64,000 nt of DNA, taken from positions 434,001-498,000 of the forward strand of contig NZ_JADIVZ010000002.1 in assembly GCF_015319165.1 (NCBI RefSeq), read 5' to 3'. Origin of the DNA: Nocardioides acrostichi. Lineage in GTDB: Bacteria > Actinomycetota > Actinomycetes > Propionibacteriales > Nocardioidaceae. Position 1 is the first letter of the stretch, and each line of letters begins with the position of its first letter. The translations under genes and the position numbers were made by a program. The notes under the pieces were generated by a model. It was not told where the DNA came from, did no database searches, and was given only the letters and a program-made list of their open reading frames with translations. Positions 15,790 through 24,909 of the stretch are shown in pieces.

Positions 15790-16335
15790 ATGACCACCAA
15801 GATCGCGTTCCTGACCGCCAACGAGGGCATCGAGCAGGCTGAGCTGGTCGAGCCCTGGCAAGCCGTGAGCGACGCCGGCCTCGAGCCGGTGCTCATCGCG
15901 CCCGAGGCCGGCGAGGTGCAGATGTTCGAGCACCTCGACAAGGCCGAGACCCGCACCGTCGACGTCACCGTCGCCGACGCGCGCATCGAGGAATACGCCG
16001 CGGTCGTGCTGCCCGGCGGCGTCGCGAACCCCGACGCCCTGCGCACCGACTCCGCCGCGGTCGAGTTCATCTCGGCCGCCGTGGCCGCCGGGATTCCCGT
16101 CGCCGCCATCTGCCACGCACCGTGGACGCTCGTGGAGGCCGACGTCGTGCGGGGCCGCACGCTCACGTCGTGGCCGAGCCTCCAGACCGACATCCGCAAC
16201 GCCGGCGGGGAGTGGGTGGACGAGAAGGTCGTCACCGACGGCAACCTCATCACCAGCCGCAACCCCGACGACATCCCGGCGTTCAACTCCGCCCTGCTCG
16301 AGGCCGTGCAGCACGGCGCCGCCGGCACGGACTGA
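15790..16335 (+). CDS. DJ-1/PfpI-family type 1 glutamine amidotransferase-like protein
   Basis: 181 residues. PfpI/YhbO-type features: the N-terminal Glu of TANEGIEQ, the nucleophile-elbow Cys followed by His in AAICHAPWTLVEAD, and the TSWPSLQTDIRNAGGEWVD stretch of the PfpI branch. These proteins have been described as stress-related glyoxalases or deglycases; proteolysis is doubtful. Monocistronic, followed by the hairpin at 16361. Confidence 0.85.
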   Translation: MTTKIAFLTANEGIEQAELVEPWQAVSDAGLEPVLIAPEAGEVQMFEHLDKAETRTVDVTVADARIEEYAAVVLPGGVANPDALRTDSAAVEFISAAVAAGIPVAAICHAPWTLVEADVVRGRTLTSWPSLQTDIRNAGGEWVDEKVVTDGNLITSRNPDDIPAFNSALLEAVQHGAAGTD

Positions 16336-16360
16336 CCTCCGACTCTCCAGGACGGTGACC

Positions 16361-16391
16361 CGAAGACCCCCGCCGGCGGCGGGGGTCTTCG
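16361..16391. terminator. Bidirectional rho-independent-type terminator
   Basis: A perfect 13-bp stem, CGAAGACCCCCGC (16361-16373) with its complement at 16379-16391, and a 5-nt loop. It sits 25 bp after the DJ-1 stop and 13 bp before the stop of the convergent gene; the symmetrical stem can serve both. Confidence 0.85.
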
Positions 16392-16404
16392 TGCGTCACC
16401 GGCC

Positions 16405-17391
16405 TCAGGCGGAGGCCGTGCGGAGCTTCTCGAGCAGGGGTGCGGCCGCCTCGGCCAGGAACCGGTCTTGGGTCTGGTCTCCGATCTGCACCAGGGCGAT
16501 GTCGGTGAAGCCGGCTTCCCAGAAGGCGGAGACAGCCTCGACGATCGCGTCGAGGTCGGGACCGCACGGGATGTTCGCCGCCACGTCGTCTGGGGTCACG
16601 AACTGGGTGGCGCCCGCGAAGCCGGCGGGCGTGGGCAGGTCGGCGTTGACCGACCACCCTCCGGCGAACCAGCGGAACTGGTCGTGGGCGATACGCCGTG
16701 CCTCGTCGGCGTCGGGGTGCCAGCAGATCGGGATCTGCCCCACAGCGCGGGCGGAGTCGCCGATGGTGCCGGCGCCCTCGACGCCGTTCCACGCCGTCAC
16801 GAGGTCGGCCTGCGGCTCGACCGCGATGAGGTGGTCGGCGAGCGGTGCGAACGTCTCGACCGAGCGTCCGCCCGACACGGCGACCCCGATGGGCATCCCC
16901 TGCTCGGGCACGTCCCACACGCGGGCGGAGTCGACCTGGAAGTGCTCGCCCCTGTGGTCGACGAGGTCTCCGGTATGCAGGCGCCGGATGATCTCGATCG
17001 CCTCGGCGAGCATGCCCTGCCGGTCCTGCACACCCGGCCAGCCGCGGCCGACCACGTGCTCGTTGAGGCTCTCCCCGCTGCCGAGCCCGAGAGTGAACCG
17101 TCCCTCGGCCAGGATCTGCAGCGTCGCCGCCTTCTGCGCGACGACCGCGGGGTGGTAGCGGATGGTCGGGCAGGTCACGTACGTCATCAGCTCGACGCGC
17201 TCGGTGGCCTGCGCGACGGCGCCCAGCGTCGTCCACGCGTACGGCGCGTGACCCTGCTCGGTGAGCCAGGGAGAGTAGTGGTCGCTGCTCACCAGCAGGT
17301 CGAAACCGACCCGCTCGGCGTCTTGGGCGTAGCGCACGAGCTCGCGCGGCCCGCTCTGCTCGGTCATGAGGGTGTAGCCGAAGTTCGTCAT
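16405..17391 (-). CDS. F420-dependent LLM-class oxidoreductase (FGD-like)
   Basis: 328 residues with the G6PDH/FGD-type LLM pattern: FGYTLMTEQSGPRELVRYAQ, FDLLVSSDHYSPW, LMTYVTCPTIRYHPAVVAQKAATLQ and FTLGLGSGESLNEHVVG. The family uses coenzyme F420, made by actinobacteria, and includes F420-dependent glucose-6-phosphate dehydrogenase and hydroxymycolate dehydrogenase relatives. Substrate unknown. Single gene facing the DJ-1 gene across a shared terminator. Confidence 0.8.
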   Translation of the reverse strand: MTNFGYTLMTEQSGPRELVRYAQDAERVGFDLLVSSDHYSPWLTEQGHAPYAWTTLGAVAQATERVELMTYVTCPTIRYHPAVVAQKAATLQILAEGRFTLGLGSGESLNEHVVGRGWPGVQDRQGMLAEAIEIIRRLHTGDLVDHRGEHFQVDSARVWDVPEQGMPIGVAVSGGRSVETFAPLADHLIAVEPQADLVTAWNGVEGAGTIGDSARAVGQIPICWHPDADEARRIAHDQFRWFAGGWSVNADLPTPAGFAGATQFVTPDDVAANIPCGPDLDAIVEAVSAFWEAGFTDIALVQIGDQTQDRFLAEAAAPLLEKLRTASA

Positions 17392-17542
17392 GACCTCAGC
17401 GAACCTCGCGATGTCCGCGCGCCGTACGCCCGCTCGGGTTCGCCCGAAGGGGTCGTGCGGGGCCGGGCCGTCGCGACGCGGGGAGGGGCGGACGCGCCCA
17501 TCGCCGAGAGCCCTGCCGACGCGACCGCGCCACTGGCTGCGC

Positions 17543-17824
17543 TCAGAAGTCCTCGTGGCTCTCGTGGCCGTCGGGGCGCCCCGTGTGACGTCGCAGGTGG
17601 AACCGGCGGGTCAACCGGATGGCGGGTCGGGCCAGCAGCTGCGCCGAGCCGACGATGAACAGCCAGGTGCCGGCGTAGGTGGTGCTCGCCCTCAGGAAGA
17701 GGATGCTGCCGACCAGGAACCACAGCGCCACCAGCAGGTCGTTGGCCGTGCTGAGGGTCTCGTACCGGCCCCGCAGCACGAGCTCGCGGCGGCCGGGCAG
17801 GTTCAGATCGAGGTCGCGGCTCAC
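17543..17824 (-). CDS. YrhK-domain small membrane protein
   Basis: 93 residues from a GTG that overlaps the upstream gene's stop by 4 bp. Two hydrophobic segments (about 28-44 and 50-66) separated by a short loop, preceded by the YETLSTANDLLVALWFLVGS stretch characteristic of YrhK-like proteins. Function unknown. Confidence 0.7.
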   Translation of the reverse strand: MSRDLDLNLPGRRELVLRGRYETLSTANDLLVALWFLVGSILFLRASTTYAGTWLFIVGSAQLLARPAIRLTRRFHLRRHTGRPDGHESHEDF

Positions 17825-18183
17825 CGTCGCGAGGCCAGCCAGGCCAGGGCGTTCAGGCCGCCCCAGGCCAGGGCGACGCCGACCGCCTTGCGGCGCGCCT
17901 GCCCATCGAGCACCGAGCCGAGCACGGCGGCGTCACCCAGGTCGAGCGCGATCCGGATGCCGTGCGCGGCCCGCGCCGCGCCGGGAGGTCCGGCCAGGGT
18001 CACGGTGCTGACGGCGAGGTCGCGCACGCCGAACACGCGGGCGACGGTGTCCCACACGTCGTCCTCCGAGCCGATCGCGCGACGCAGATGAGCCGGCTGA
18101 GCGAGGGCGTACGCGCCGTAGGACGCCGTGGCGGCGGCCATCAGGCGCAGGGGCAGGGGGGTGGCGTCGCGATGGGAGGTCAT
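17821..18183 (-). CDS. Small hypothetical membrane-associated protein
   Basis: 120 residues. Weakly hydrophobic stretches near residues 12-30, 55-70 and 100-117; sequence PLRLMAAATASYGAYALAQP at the N-terminus. It resembles DUF4267-like small actinobacterial proteins, but that match is a guess. Coupled by 4 bp to the YrhK-like gene, so both are probably co-expressed. Confidence 0.6.
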   Translation of the reverse strand: MTSHRDATPLPLRLMAAATASYGAYALAQPAHLRRAIGSEDDVWDTVARVFGVRDLAVSTVTLAGPPGAARAAHGIRIALDLGDAAVLGSVLDGQARRKAVGVALAWGGLNALAWLASRR

Positions 18184-18261
18184 GTCGACGAGTCAACGCA
18201 GCGTTCGCCTCGTGGCCCAGGTCCGGAGGGGTGGCGACCCGGAGGCCGCGCACCTGCCCGG

Positions 18262-19692
18262 TCAGGCGGCGTTCACGATCTCGCGTGCCTCCTCCTCGGT
18301 CTCGGCGGCGGGAGCAGAGCCCCACATGCGCTCACCGCGAGGCTCCTTGAGGAACATCAGGGACACCGCTCCGACGAGGCCGGCGATGATGAGGTAGTAG
18401 GCGGGCCAGTTCAGGTCGCCGGTGAGCCCGACCAGCGACCCGACGACGAACGAGGTCGTGCCGGCGAACAGCGAGACCGCGACGTTGAACGACACCGAGA
18501 GCCCGGCCCCGCGCACGTCGGTCGGGAACAGCGAAGGCAGCGTCGAGGGCATCGTGGAGCTGAAGCAGATCAGCGCTATCCCCATGATGAGCAGGCCCAG
18601 GAAGACCGACCACATGCTCTGGGCCCGGATGAGCAGCACCATCGGGAAGGCCAGCACGATGAGCATCGCGGTGCCGGTCCACGCGATCGGCTTGCGGCCG
18701 ATGCGGTCCGAGAGCATCCCGAGCAGCGGGATGGAGACCAGGGCGATGACCATGACGCCGATCTGCAGCCACTGCGAGGCCGAGGCGCTGATACCGCTGC
18801 CGTCGCCCTTCTTGATGGTGTCGGTGAGGTAGGTCGGCATGTAGGAGGTGAGCATGTAGTTGGTGACGTTCCAGACGATCACGAGGCCCATGCACACCAG
18901 TACGAACGGGTAGAGGCGCGCCAGGCGCTTGGTCTCGCCGCCGGCGTTGCGCTCCTTGTGCTGCGCCTCGCGTTGGTCGGCCTGCTTCTCCAGAGCCGCA
19001 TAGGCGGGGGTGTCGGCGAGCCGGGTGCGCAGGTAGACGCCGACCATGCCGAGCGGCAGGGCGACGAAGAACGGCAGTCGCCAGCCCCAGGAGAGCAGCT
19101 GTTGTTGGCTGAGAGTGGCGTCGGCCAGGGTCACGAGCAAGGCGCCGAGCAGGTAGCCGACGAAGGTGCCGAACTCCAGCCAGCTGCCGAGGAAACCGCG
19201 CTTGCGGTCGGGGGCGTACTCGGCGATGAAGGTCATCGCGTTGCCGTACTCGCCGCCGGTGGAGAAGCCCTGGAGCAGCCGGGCCAGCAGCAGCAGCATG
19301 GGCGCCCAGAGGCCGATGCTCGCCTTCGACGGGATGCATCCGATGAGGAACGTGCCCAGTGCCATCATGATCATCGTCGTGGCCAGCACGCGGTTGCGAC
19401 CGATCCGGTCGGCCAGGGGGCCGAAGAACATGCCGCCGAACGGTCGCACGAGGAACGCGACGGCGAACAGCCCGAAGGTGGCGATCGTGCCGACGGTGTC
19501 GTCGAGACCGGAGAAGAAGACCTTCTTGATCGTCGGCTCGAAGTACGCGTAGACGCCGAAGTCGTACCACTCGGTGATGTTGCCGACCGCCGCTGCGCCG
19601 ATGGCCCGCCGGATCACTCCGGGCTCGGTCACGACGATGTCGTCGAGCTCGTAGCTCGTGGCGTCGTCGACCGGTTCGAGCACCTTCACCAT
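18262..19692 (-). CDS. MFS transporter, metabolite:H+ symporter (ProP/ShiA-like) type
   Basis: 476 residues from the ATG at 19692; a longer in-frame reading to 19782 adds a non-family leader. Twelve hydrophobic segments. MHS-branch features: AVGNITEWYDFGVYAYFEP at helix 1, the MFS loop motif PLADRIGRNRVLATT between helices 2 and 3, and LLQGFSTGGEYGNAMTFIAEY. A second DRIGRKP motif lies in the central loop region. Members import proline/betaine, shikimate, citrate or aromatic acids with protons. No substrate gene is adjacent; uptake of an aromatic acid for the nearby pathway is possible but not supported by linkage. Confidence 0.8.
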   Translation of the reverse strand: MVKVLEPVDDATSYELDDIVVTEPGVIRRAIGAAAVGNITEWYDFGVYAYFEPTIKKVFFSGLDDTVGTIATFGLFAVAFLVRPFGGMFFGPLADRIGRNRVLATTMIMMALGTFLIGCIPSKASIGLWAPMLLLLARLLQGFSTGGEYGNAMTFIAEYAPDRKRGFLGSWLEFGTFVGYLLGALLVTLADATLSQQQLLSWGWRLPFFVALPLGMVGVYLRTRLADTPAYAALEKQADQREAQHKERNAGGETKRLARLYPFVLVCMGLVIVWNVTNYMLTSYMPTYLTDTIKKGDGSGISASASQWLQIGVMVIALVSIPLLGMLSDRIGRKPIAWTGTAMLIVLAFPMVLLIRAQSMWSVFLGLLIMGIALICFSSTMPSTLPSLFPTDVRGAGLSVSFNVAVSLFAGTTSFVVGSLVGLTGDLNWPAYYLIIAGLVGAVSLMFLKEPRGERMWGSAPAAETEEEAREIVNAA

Positions 19693-19857
19693 TCTCAGCA
19701 GCCTCGTCTCGTCTCGGGGTGTGGTTGCCGCAGGCAACCGGAACCCCAGCACCCTGCCGGGCACGGGCGGCGACGGGTACACCCCCGCGGGAGGGTCAGC
19801 GGGCGCGTCGTGACCGGCGGTGATCTGCGCCGGCCGCAGGTGGTGACGAGTGGCGCG

Positions 19858-20901
19858 TCATCGGGTGGAGGTGTCCAGCCCGTCGTCCGGCCCCTCGGGG
19901 TCGTCGCGGCTCGGCTCCCGGAACCCCGTGACGACGTACTGGAAGCCCTTGTGTCGCTGCGAGCGCACGTAGCCGGCGTACGCGCGCTTGTCGCCGGGGG
20001 TGAGCGCGACGTCGTCGGAGAAGGGCGTCAGCAGTGCACGCGGCCACAGCCGCCGGGTGAGGACCACGTTCAGCTCCAGGCCCAGCACCAGGGCCAGGGC
20101 GGCCAGGTAGGTGACGGCGATCAGGCCCAGCACCAGCCCGAAGGTCTGGTTCATGGCGGAGGCCTGCGCGGCGGCGTGTTGGGCGATGAGGGTGGCGGCG
20201 ACCTGGATTCCCTGCCACAAGACGGTCACGACGACGGCCCCGGGCATGCTGCGACGCAGCGGACGGCGGCGCCCCTCGGCCAGCCAGAGGATGGCGGTCA
20301 GCAGCAGGGCCATGACGACGACGCCCGCGAGGGGCGCGCCGAGACCGAGCAGGGGGCCGGTCCAGCCGAAGAGCACCGGCAGCACCACCGGCACCGACGA
20401 GAGGACCAGCAGAGCGAGCCCGGCGGTGATGAGCAGCACGAGGCTGCGCAGCCGCAGCAGCAGGGGGTTGGGGCGGCTGTTGCGCGGCACCGCCCAGACC
20501 GTGTTCACAGCGTTCTGGAGTGCGGTGCCGAGCCCCAGAGAGCCGTAGAGGGCGGCCAGCGATCCGATCAGCAGCGCGGTGGGGGATCCGCGTAGACCCT
20601 CGGGTCGGCCGAGCTGGTCACCGACGACCGGGAAGTCGCGGATCGCCGAGTCGAGGATCCTCCCCTGCAGCGAGGGGTCACCCTGGAGCACGAATCCGAG
20701 CACCGTGGTCGCGAGCAGCAGCATGGGCACGACCGAGACGAACCCGTAGTAGGTGATCATGACCGCCAGGTAGCCCCCTTGGTCGTCGAAGAACTTGTAG
20801 ACGACGGCGACGGGCAGGCCGATCACCGGGTGCCGGCGTTGGAAGGCGTCGATCCTCCCGATCCCCGTGTCGGGCGTGGTGGTGTCGGTGCTGCTCACCA
20901 C
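19858..20901 (-). CDS. YihY/BrkB-family membrane protein
   Basis: 347 residues from a GTG. Six hydrophobic segments and the family motif YLAVMITYYGFVSVVPMLL near residue 45. Once called ribonuclease BN; now regarded as a membrane protein of unknown function. The C-terminus is acidic (EPSRDDPEGPDDGLD). Divergent from the CNNM pair across 280 bp of non-coding DNA. Confidence 0.8.
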   Translation of the reverse strand: MVSSTDTTTPDTGIGRIDAFQRRHPVIGLPVAVVYKFFDDQGGYLAVMITYYGFVSVVPMLLLATTVLGFVLQGDPSLQGRILDSAIRDFPVVGDQLGRPEGLRGSPTALLIGSLAALYGSLGLGTALQNAVNTVWAVPRNSRPNPLLLRLRSLVLLITAGLALLVLSSVPVVLPVLFGWTGPLLGLGAPLAGVVVMALLLTAILWLAEGRRRPLRRSMPGAVVVTVLWQGIQVAATLIAQHAAAQASAMNQTFGLVLGLIAVTYLAALALVLGLELNVVLTRRLWPRALLTPFSDDVALTPGDKRAYAGYVRSQRHKGFQYVVTGFREPSRDDPEGPDDGLDTSTR

Positions 20902-21181
20902 CGAGCGTTACCCAGCCTCCGCCGGTCGCAACCGTGGCGCCTCTCACGTCGGGTGCCACCCGCGCGAACCCTGATCTCTCCCCGCACCTCGCCTCCGGTT
21001 GCCGCCCCGCGGCCGGTCCTGGCGCTCCCGGGAACCGCGGCGCCCCCTCACACGTTGGACCCGACGACACCGACTCGGTGCCCGACCCAGGAGCCGCCCG
21101 CACCATGCCCGACGACGGACGACGCTCGTCCCGCCGCCCCCTTGCTCGACGTCTCGCACGAACTCTTCGGAGGCACCCCTC

Positions 21182-22573
21182 ATGTGGGTGCTGACGCTGC
21201 TGCTGGGGCTGCTGGTGATCCTGGCCATCACGGCGGCGACCGGCTACTTCGTGGCCCAGGAGTTCGCGTACATGTCCGCGGACCGTTCCCGCCTCGCGGC
21301 CATGGCCGCAGACGGCGACCGAGGCGCCGCGCGTGCGCTCGACATCACCCGGCGCACGTCCTTCATGCTCTCGGGTGCGCAGCTCGGCATCACCGTCACG
21401 GCCCTCCTCGTGGGCTACGCCGCCGAACCCCTCGTGGGTGCGGCCATCGGGACGGCGCTCGGTGGGGTCGGCGTGCCCACCGCCGTCGGCGTGACGATCG
21501 GCACGATGGCAGCACTCGTGGTCTCGACGGGCGTGCAGATGGTGCTCGGCGAGCTGTTCCCCAAGAACCTGGCGATCGCCCGGCCCGAGCGGCTGGCCAT
21601 CGCCCTGGCCAGGTCGACGCAGCTCTACCTGCGACTGTTCGGCTGGCTCATCGCCTTCTTCGACCGCGCCTCGGAGCGGCTCCTGCGGGCCGTGGGGATG
21701 GAGCCCGTGCACGATGTCGAGCACGCTGTGACCCGCGACGACCTCGGGGCCATCGTGAGCGACTCGCGCGCCTCGGGTGACCTGGCGCCCGACCTCTCGC
21801 TGCTGCTGGACCGCCTCGTCGAGTTCCCCGACCGCGACGTCGCCCACGCCATGGTGCCGCGAGCGCGGGTCGGCGTCGTGACGACGGACCTGACGCTGGC
21901 AGAGCTGTGGGAGACCACCAGTCGCGACGCGCACTCGCGGCATCCGGTGCTCGACGTCAGCGGCGACGTGGTCGGCGTCGTCGACCTGCTCGACGTGCTC
22001 GACCGGCTGGAGGCGCAGGGCACCCCGGACGGTTCCGCAGCCGCTCGCGTCAGCGAGGTCATGCGCCCGCCACTGCTGGTGCCGGCTTCCATGCGCCTGC
22101 CCGACGCCCTGACGACGCTGCTGGACGCCACCTCGCCACTGGCGTGCGTGCTCGACGAGCACGGCGAGCTGGCTGGCGTCGTCACGGTGGAGGATCTCGC
22201 CGAGGAGCTGGTGGGGGAGATAGACGACGAGCACGACCCGGTCTCCCACCTCGATCCCGACGATCCCGATGCCCCTGGGGCGGTGGGTGAGGAGGTCGTG
22301 GAGTGGCGCTTGGCCGGCGCGCTGCCCCTCGACGAGGTGGCTCGCCGGATAGGACGCCCGCTCCCCGCGTGCTCGCAGGAGACCCTCGGTGGTCTCGTGG
22401 TGGCCGTGCTGGGCCGGCTCCCGGTGGAGGGCGACGCGGTGGCGGTCGAGCTGCCCTCGGGTCCGATGGCGTCCGAGCACACCCCGGTGACCCGCCTGCA
22501 CCTGCAGGTGCTCGAGGTGCGTCGTCACGTCCCGGCGCTCGTGCTGGCCCGACTCGGCGAGGACACGGCATGA
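21182..22573 (+). CDS. CNNM/CBS-domain transporter-like protein (CorC/HlyC family), long paralog
   Basis: 463 residues; GGAGG lies 8 nt before the ATG. An N-terminal DUF21/CNNM membrane domain (residues 1 to about 190, including FVAQEFAYMSADRSRL and SFMLSGAQLGITVTALLVGY), two CBS domains and a C-terminal CorC_HlyC domain from about residue 385. Members are implicated in Mg2+/Co2+ transport. Overlaps the second paralog by 4 bp, suggesting a heteromeric complex, since CNNM proteins dimerise. Confidence 0.85.
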   Translation: MWVLTLLLGLLVILAITAATGYFVAQEFAYMSADRSRLAAMAADGDRGAARALDITRRTSFMLSGAQLGITVTALLVGYAAEPLVGAAIGTALGGVGVPTAVGVTIGTMAALVVSTGVQMVLGELFPKNLAIARPERLAIALARSTQLYLRLFGWLIAFFDRASERLLRAVGMEPVHDVEHAVTRDDLGAIVSDSRASGDLAPDLSLLLDRLVEFPDRDVAHAMVPRARVGVVTTDLTLAELWETTSRDAHSRHPVLDVSGDVVGVVDLLDVLDRLEAQGTPDGSAAARVSEVMRPPLLVPASMRLPDALTTLLDATSPLACVLDEHGELAGVVTVEDLAEELVGEIDDEHDPVSHLDPDDPDAPGAVGEEVVEWRLAGALPLDEVARRIGRPLPACSQETLGGLVVAVLGRLPVEGDAVAVELPSGPMASEHTPVTRLHLQVLEVRRHVPALVLARLGEDTA

Positions 22574-23589
22574 GTCCCGTGGTCGTGGGCGCCGTGACGG
22601 TCGCTCTCATCGTGCTCAGCGCCTTCTTCGTGGCCACGGAGTTCGCCGTGCTCGCCGCCCGTCGGCACCGGCTCGAGGCGCGGGCTGCGCACAGCGCGGG
22701 CGCCCGCGCCGCCGTGCGGTCGGTCGACGAGCTGACGATCGTGCTGGCGGCCTGCCAGCTCGGCATCACCGCGTGCGCCCTCGGCCTGGGTGCGGTCACC
22801 AAGCCCGCTCTCAAGTACGCCGTGACCCCGCTGCTCGACGCCACGGGTGCGCCGTCCTGGACGGTGGAGGTGGTCGCGTTCGCGGTGGCCATCGGCGTGG
22901 TCACGTTCCTGCACCTCGTCGTCGGTGAGATGGCGCCCAAGTCGTGGGCCATCGCGCATCCCGAGACGGCCGCCGTGCTGCTCGCGCCGCCGATGCGGGG
23001 CTTCATGGCGCTGACCCGACCCGTGCTGCGCGGGATGAACGCGGTGGCCAACGCCCTGCTGCGCCGGGTGGGGGTGGAGCCACGCGACACCGCGGCCGTC
23101 GGCCACTCCCCGGCCGACCTGAGGGCCCTGGTCCGGCACTCGGCCACGGTCGGCACCTTGGAGGCCGAGTTCTCCGCCCAGGTCGACGACGCTCTCGACC
23201 TCGACCGTCTCACCGTCGACGACCTCGACCTGGGCAGGGCGCCGACGGCCGTCGGCGCGACCGCGACCGTCTCGCAGGTGCGGGAGGCGGCTCGGCGCTC
23301 CCGGCACCTGCGCATCGTGCTGGTCGACGAGTCGGGTGCGGCCACCGGCATGGTGCACGTACGAGACACCCTGGACGCCGAGCCCGGCGCCGGGCTGGCC
23401 GACCTGCGTCAGGACGTGCTCACCGTGCCCGGCACGACCTCGCTGCGCGAGGCGCTGAGTCGGATGCAGCGCAGCCGGGTCCACCTGGGCGTGGTGCCGC
23501 GCGAGCGCGGCGGGTTCGTCGTCGTCACCCTCCACGACCTGCTGGCCCGAGCGCTGCCCGCCCCGACGCACTCCGAGGTGCCCCGGTAG
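22570..23589 (+). CDS. CNNM/CBS-domain protein, short paralog lacking the CorC domain
   Basis: 339 residues, ATG overlapping the upstream stop (ATGA). The DUF21 membrane domain is clear (VLSAFFVATEFAVLAARRHRLEARA; LAACQLGITACALGLGAVTKP; LHLVVGEMAPKSWAIAHPE). A reduced CBS region follows and the protein ends after it, with no C-terminal CorC_HlyC domain. The long/short tandem arrangement recurs in actinobacteria. Probable partner of the preceding protein in ion transport. Confidence 0.8.
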   Translation: MSPVVVGAVTVALIVLSAFFVATEFAVLAARRHRLEARAAHSAGARAAVRSVDELTIVLAACQLGITACALGLGAVTKPALKYAVTPLLDATGAPSWTVEVVAFAVAIGVVTFLHLVVGEMAPKSWAIAHPETAAVLLAPPMRGFMALTRPVLRGMNAVANALLRRVGVEPRDTAAVGHSPADLRALVRHSATVGTLEAEFSAQVDDALDLDRLTVDDLDLGRAPTAVGATATVSQVREAARRSRHLRIVLVDESGAATGMVHVRDTLDAEPGAGLADLRQDVLTVPGTTSLREALSRMQRSRVHLGVVPRERGGFVVVTLHDLLARALPAPTHSEVPR

Positions 23590-23707
23590 CGAGGGGCGCG
23601 CCTGGCCGTCGTCGGGCCGTCCTCGTGCCGTCCTCGTGCCATGTGTTGCGCACCCGGCCAGACCACGCGGTCGTCTCGGCGAGGGCCCTGCGATGGTCGG
23701 TGGCGCA

Positions 23708-24073
23708 TCAGGTACGCGAGTACGACTCCTGGTGGTCGACCAGTGCTTCGCCGTTCTCCCGAGCCCACAGGGTCAGCATCCGGATCGGCTCCTGCAGCGT
23801 CTCCCCGAGCGGGGTCAGCGCGTACTCCACCCGCGGGGGCGCCTCGGCGAACGCCTCACGGGTGACCAGACCGTTGGCCTGCAGCTTTCGGAGAGTCTCG
23901 GTGAGAACCTTGCGGGAGATGCCCCCGGTGAGGGTGACGAGTTCGCCGTGACGCTTGGGCCCCTCGCTGAGAGCGAACAGGACCACGACCGACCACTTGT
24001 GCGCGATGACCTCGATGGCCGTCCGGGCAGGGCAGTCGGCGAGGAACACGTTGCCAGCCTGGAGTGACTTCAC
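23708..24073 (-). CDS. HxlR-family transcriptional regulator
   Basis: 121 residues, GTG start at 24073. The HxlR winged helix is complete: FLADCPARTAIEVIAHKWSVVVLFAL with the conserved Cys (the redox-sensing position in several members), then GGISRKVLTETLRKLQANGLV and YALTPLGETL. Divergent from the decayed luciferase-like gene at 24281; two palindromic sites in the interval probably bind this protein. HxlR regulators often control quinone, aldehyde or flavin-oxidoreductase genes. Confidence 0.85.
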   Translation of the reverse strand: MKSLQAGNVFLADCPARTAIEVIAHKWSVVVLFALSEGPKRHGELVTLTGGISRKVLTETLRKLQANGLVTREAFAEAPPRVEYALTPLGETLQEPIRMLTLWARENGEALVDHQESYSRT

Positions 24074-24080
24074 TCCTCGA

Positions 24081-24097
24081 AGGTACCGGAGGTACCT
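24081..24097. promoter_or_regulatory. HxlR-type operator 1
   Basis: AGGTAC-N5-GTACCT, a 17-bp palindrome 8 bp upstream of the HxlR GTG, where binding would give autoregulation. Confidence 0.5.
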
Positions 24098-24239
24098 ATC
24101 GACTCCCTCGCGTCGCCGACACCCCCAGTGGCGGCGCCCGTCGCGCTTCTCTCACTCTTCCGCGAGGGGGCTGTGCCTCTGACTGTGCACACGCTCTCCG
24201 TCGATCCCGGGTTCGGACGGGGCCACCGCGGAAGTCGAT

Positions 24240-24257
24240 AGGTACTGATCGGTACCT
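24240..24257. promoter_or_regulatory. HxlR-type operator 2
   Basis: AGGTAC-N6-GTACCT, 24 bp before the ATG of the broken luciferase-like gene. The same arms as operator 1 with one more spacer base. Confidence 0.5.
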
Positions 24258-24280
24258 GAGGACTTCCTAACGTCGTTGTC

Positions 24281-24850
24281 ATGGAACCGGGCGTCTTCTC
24301 CCTCACCGACATCACCGACATCACCGACATCACCGACATCACCGACGCGGCGACTGCGTCGACGCGTGTGGGTGGGCGTGGGTGGCACGTCAGCGAGCGC
24401 CTCTCGCGCGGGCCGTCGGGGCCTCCCGATGAGTCTCGCGTCGCTGGGCGGGGCGCCGGCCCGCGCACGACCGCTGGTCGACGTCCATCGCGACGCGGCC
24501 GGTGCGGCCGGACATGGGGCGCGGCTCGCGTGGCGGGAGTGAGTCACCTCTACGTCGGCGCGACCTCGCAGGAGGCACGCGACACGTTCTACCCCTACTA
24601 CCGCACCTACGTCCCCGAGGGCCGTGGTGCCCACCTCGACCGCGCGCTGCTCGAGACGATGGCGGGGCCGGACGGCCCGCTGGTCGTCGGCAGCGTCGGC
24701 GAAGTCACCGACAAGATCGCGAAACGCCGCGACCGGCTCGGAATCGACCGATTCCTCGGGAAGGCCGACCTCGGCGGACTCCCGCGCCACCTCGTCACGT
24801 CGTCGGTCGAACGCCTCGGGCGCGACGGGGCGCTTCTGCTGCGTGGCTGA
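24281..24850 (+). pseudogene. Decayed LLM-class flavin oxidoreductase gene
   Basis: The N-terminal [12 protein letters not shown] matches the usual start of an LLM family of about 340 residues. It then runs into a 9-bp repeat encoding TDI units and non-homologous sequence. Homology returns in the +1 frame at about 24430-24540 ([20 protein letters not shown]), shifts frame near 24535, and continues to the C-terminus as [21 protein letters not shown] ... VGSVGEVTDKI. Roughly 180 internal codons, with most of the flavin barrel, are missing. So there is an internal deletion plus a frameshift, and an open reading frame remains only by chance. The operator and HxlR regulator upstream are intact. 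Confidence 0.8.
24305..24346 (+). repeat. 9-bp tandem repeat (ACCGACATC), 4.7 copies
   Basis: Four perfect ACCGACATC units plus ACCGAC, in frame as Thr-Asp-Ile. Placed exactly where the intact LLM gene has a single TDI(T), so it probably arose by slippage. Confidence 0.9.
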
Positions 24851-24909
24851 CCCCCGGCCCACGCGCGTCAGCTGTCATCCCATCCACATCGACCCAGAAG
24901 GACAACCCC

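Noticed and set aside
24305..24346. CRISPR-like array
   Set aside because: Units are 9 bp in direct contact without spacers and lie in a coding frame; this is a microsatellite. No CRISPR array or cas gene was seen anywhere in the window.
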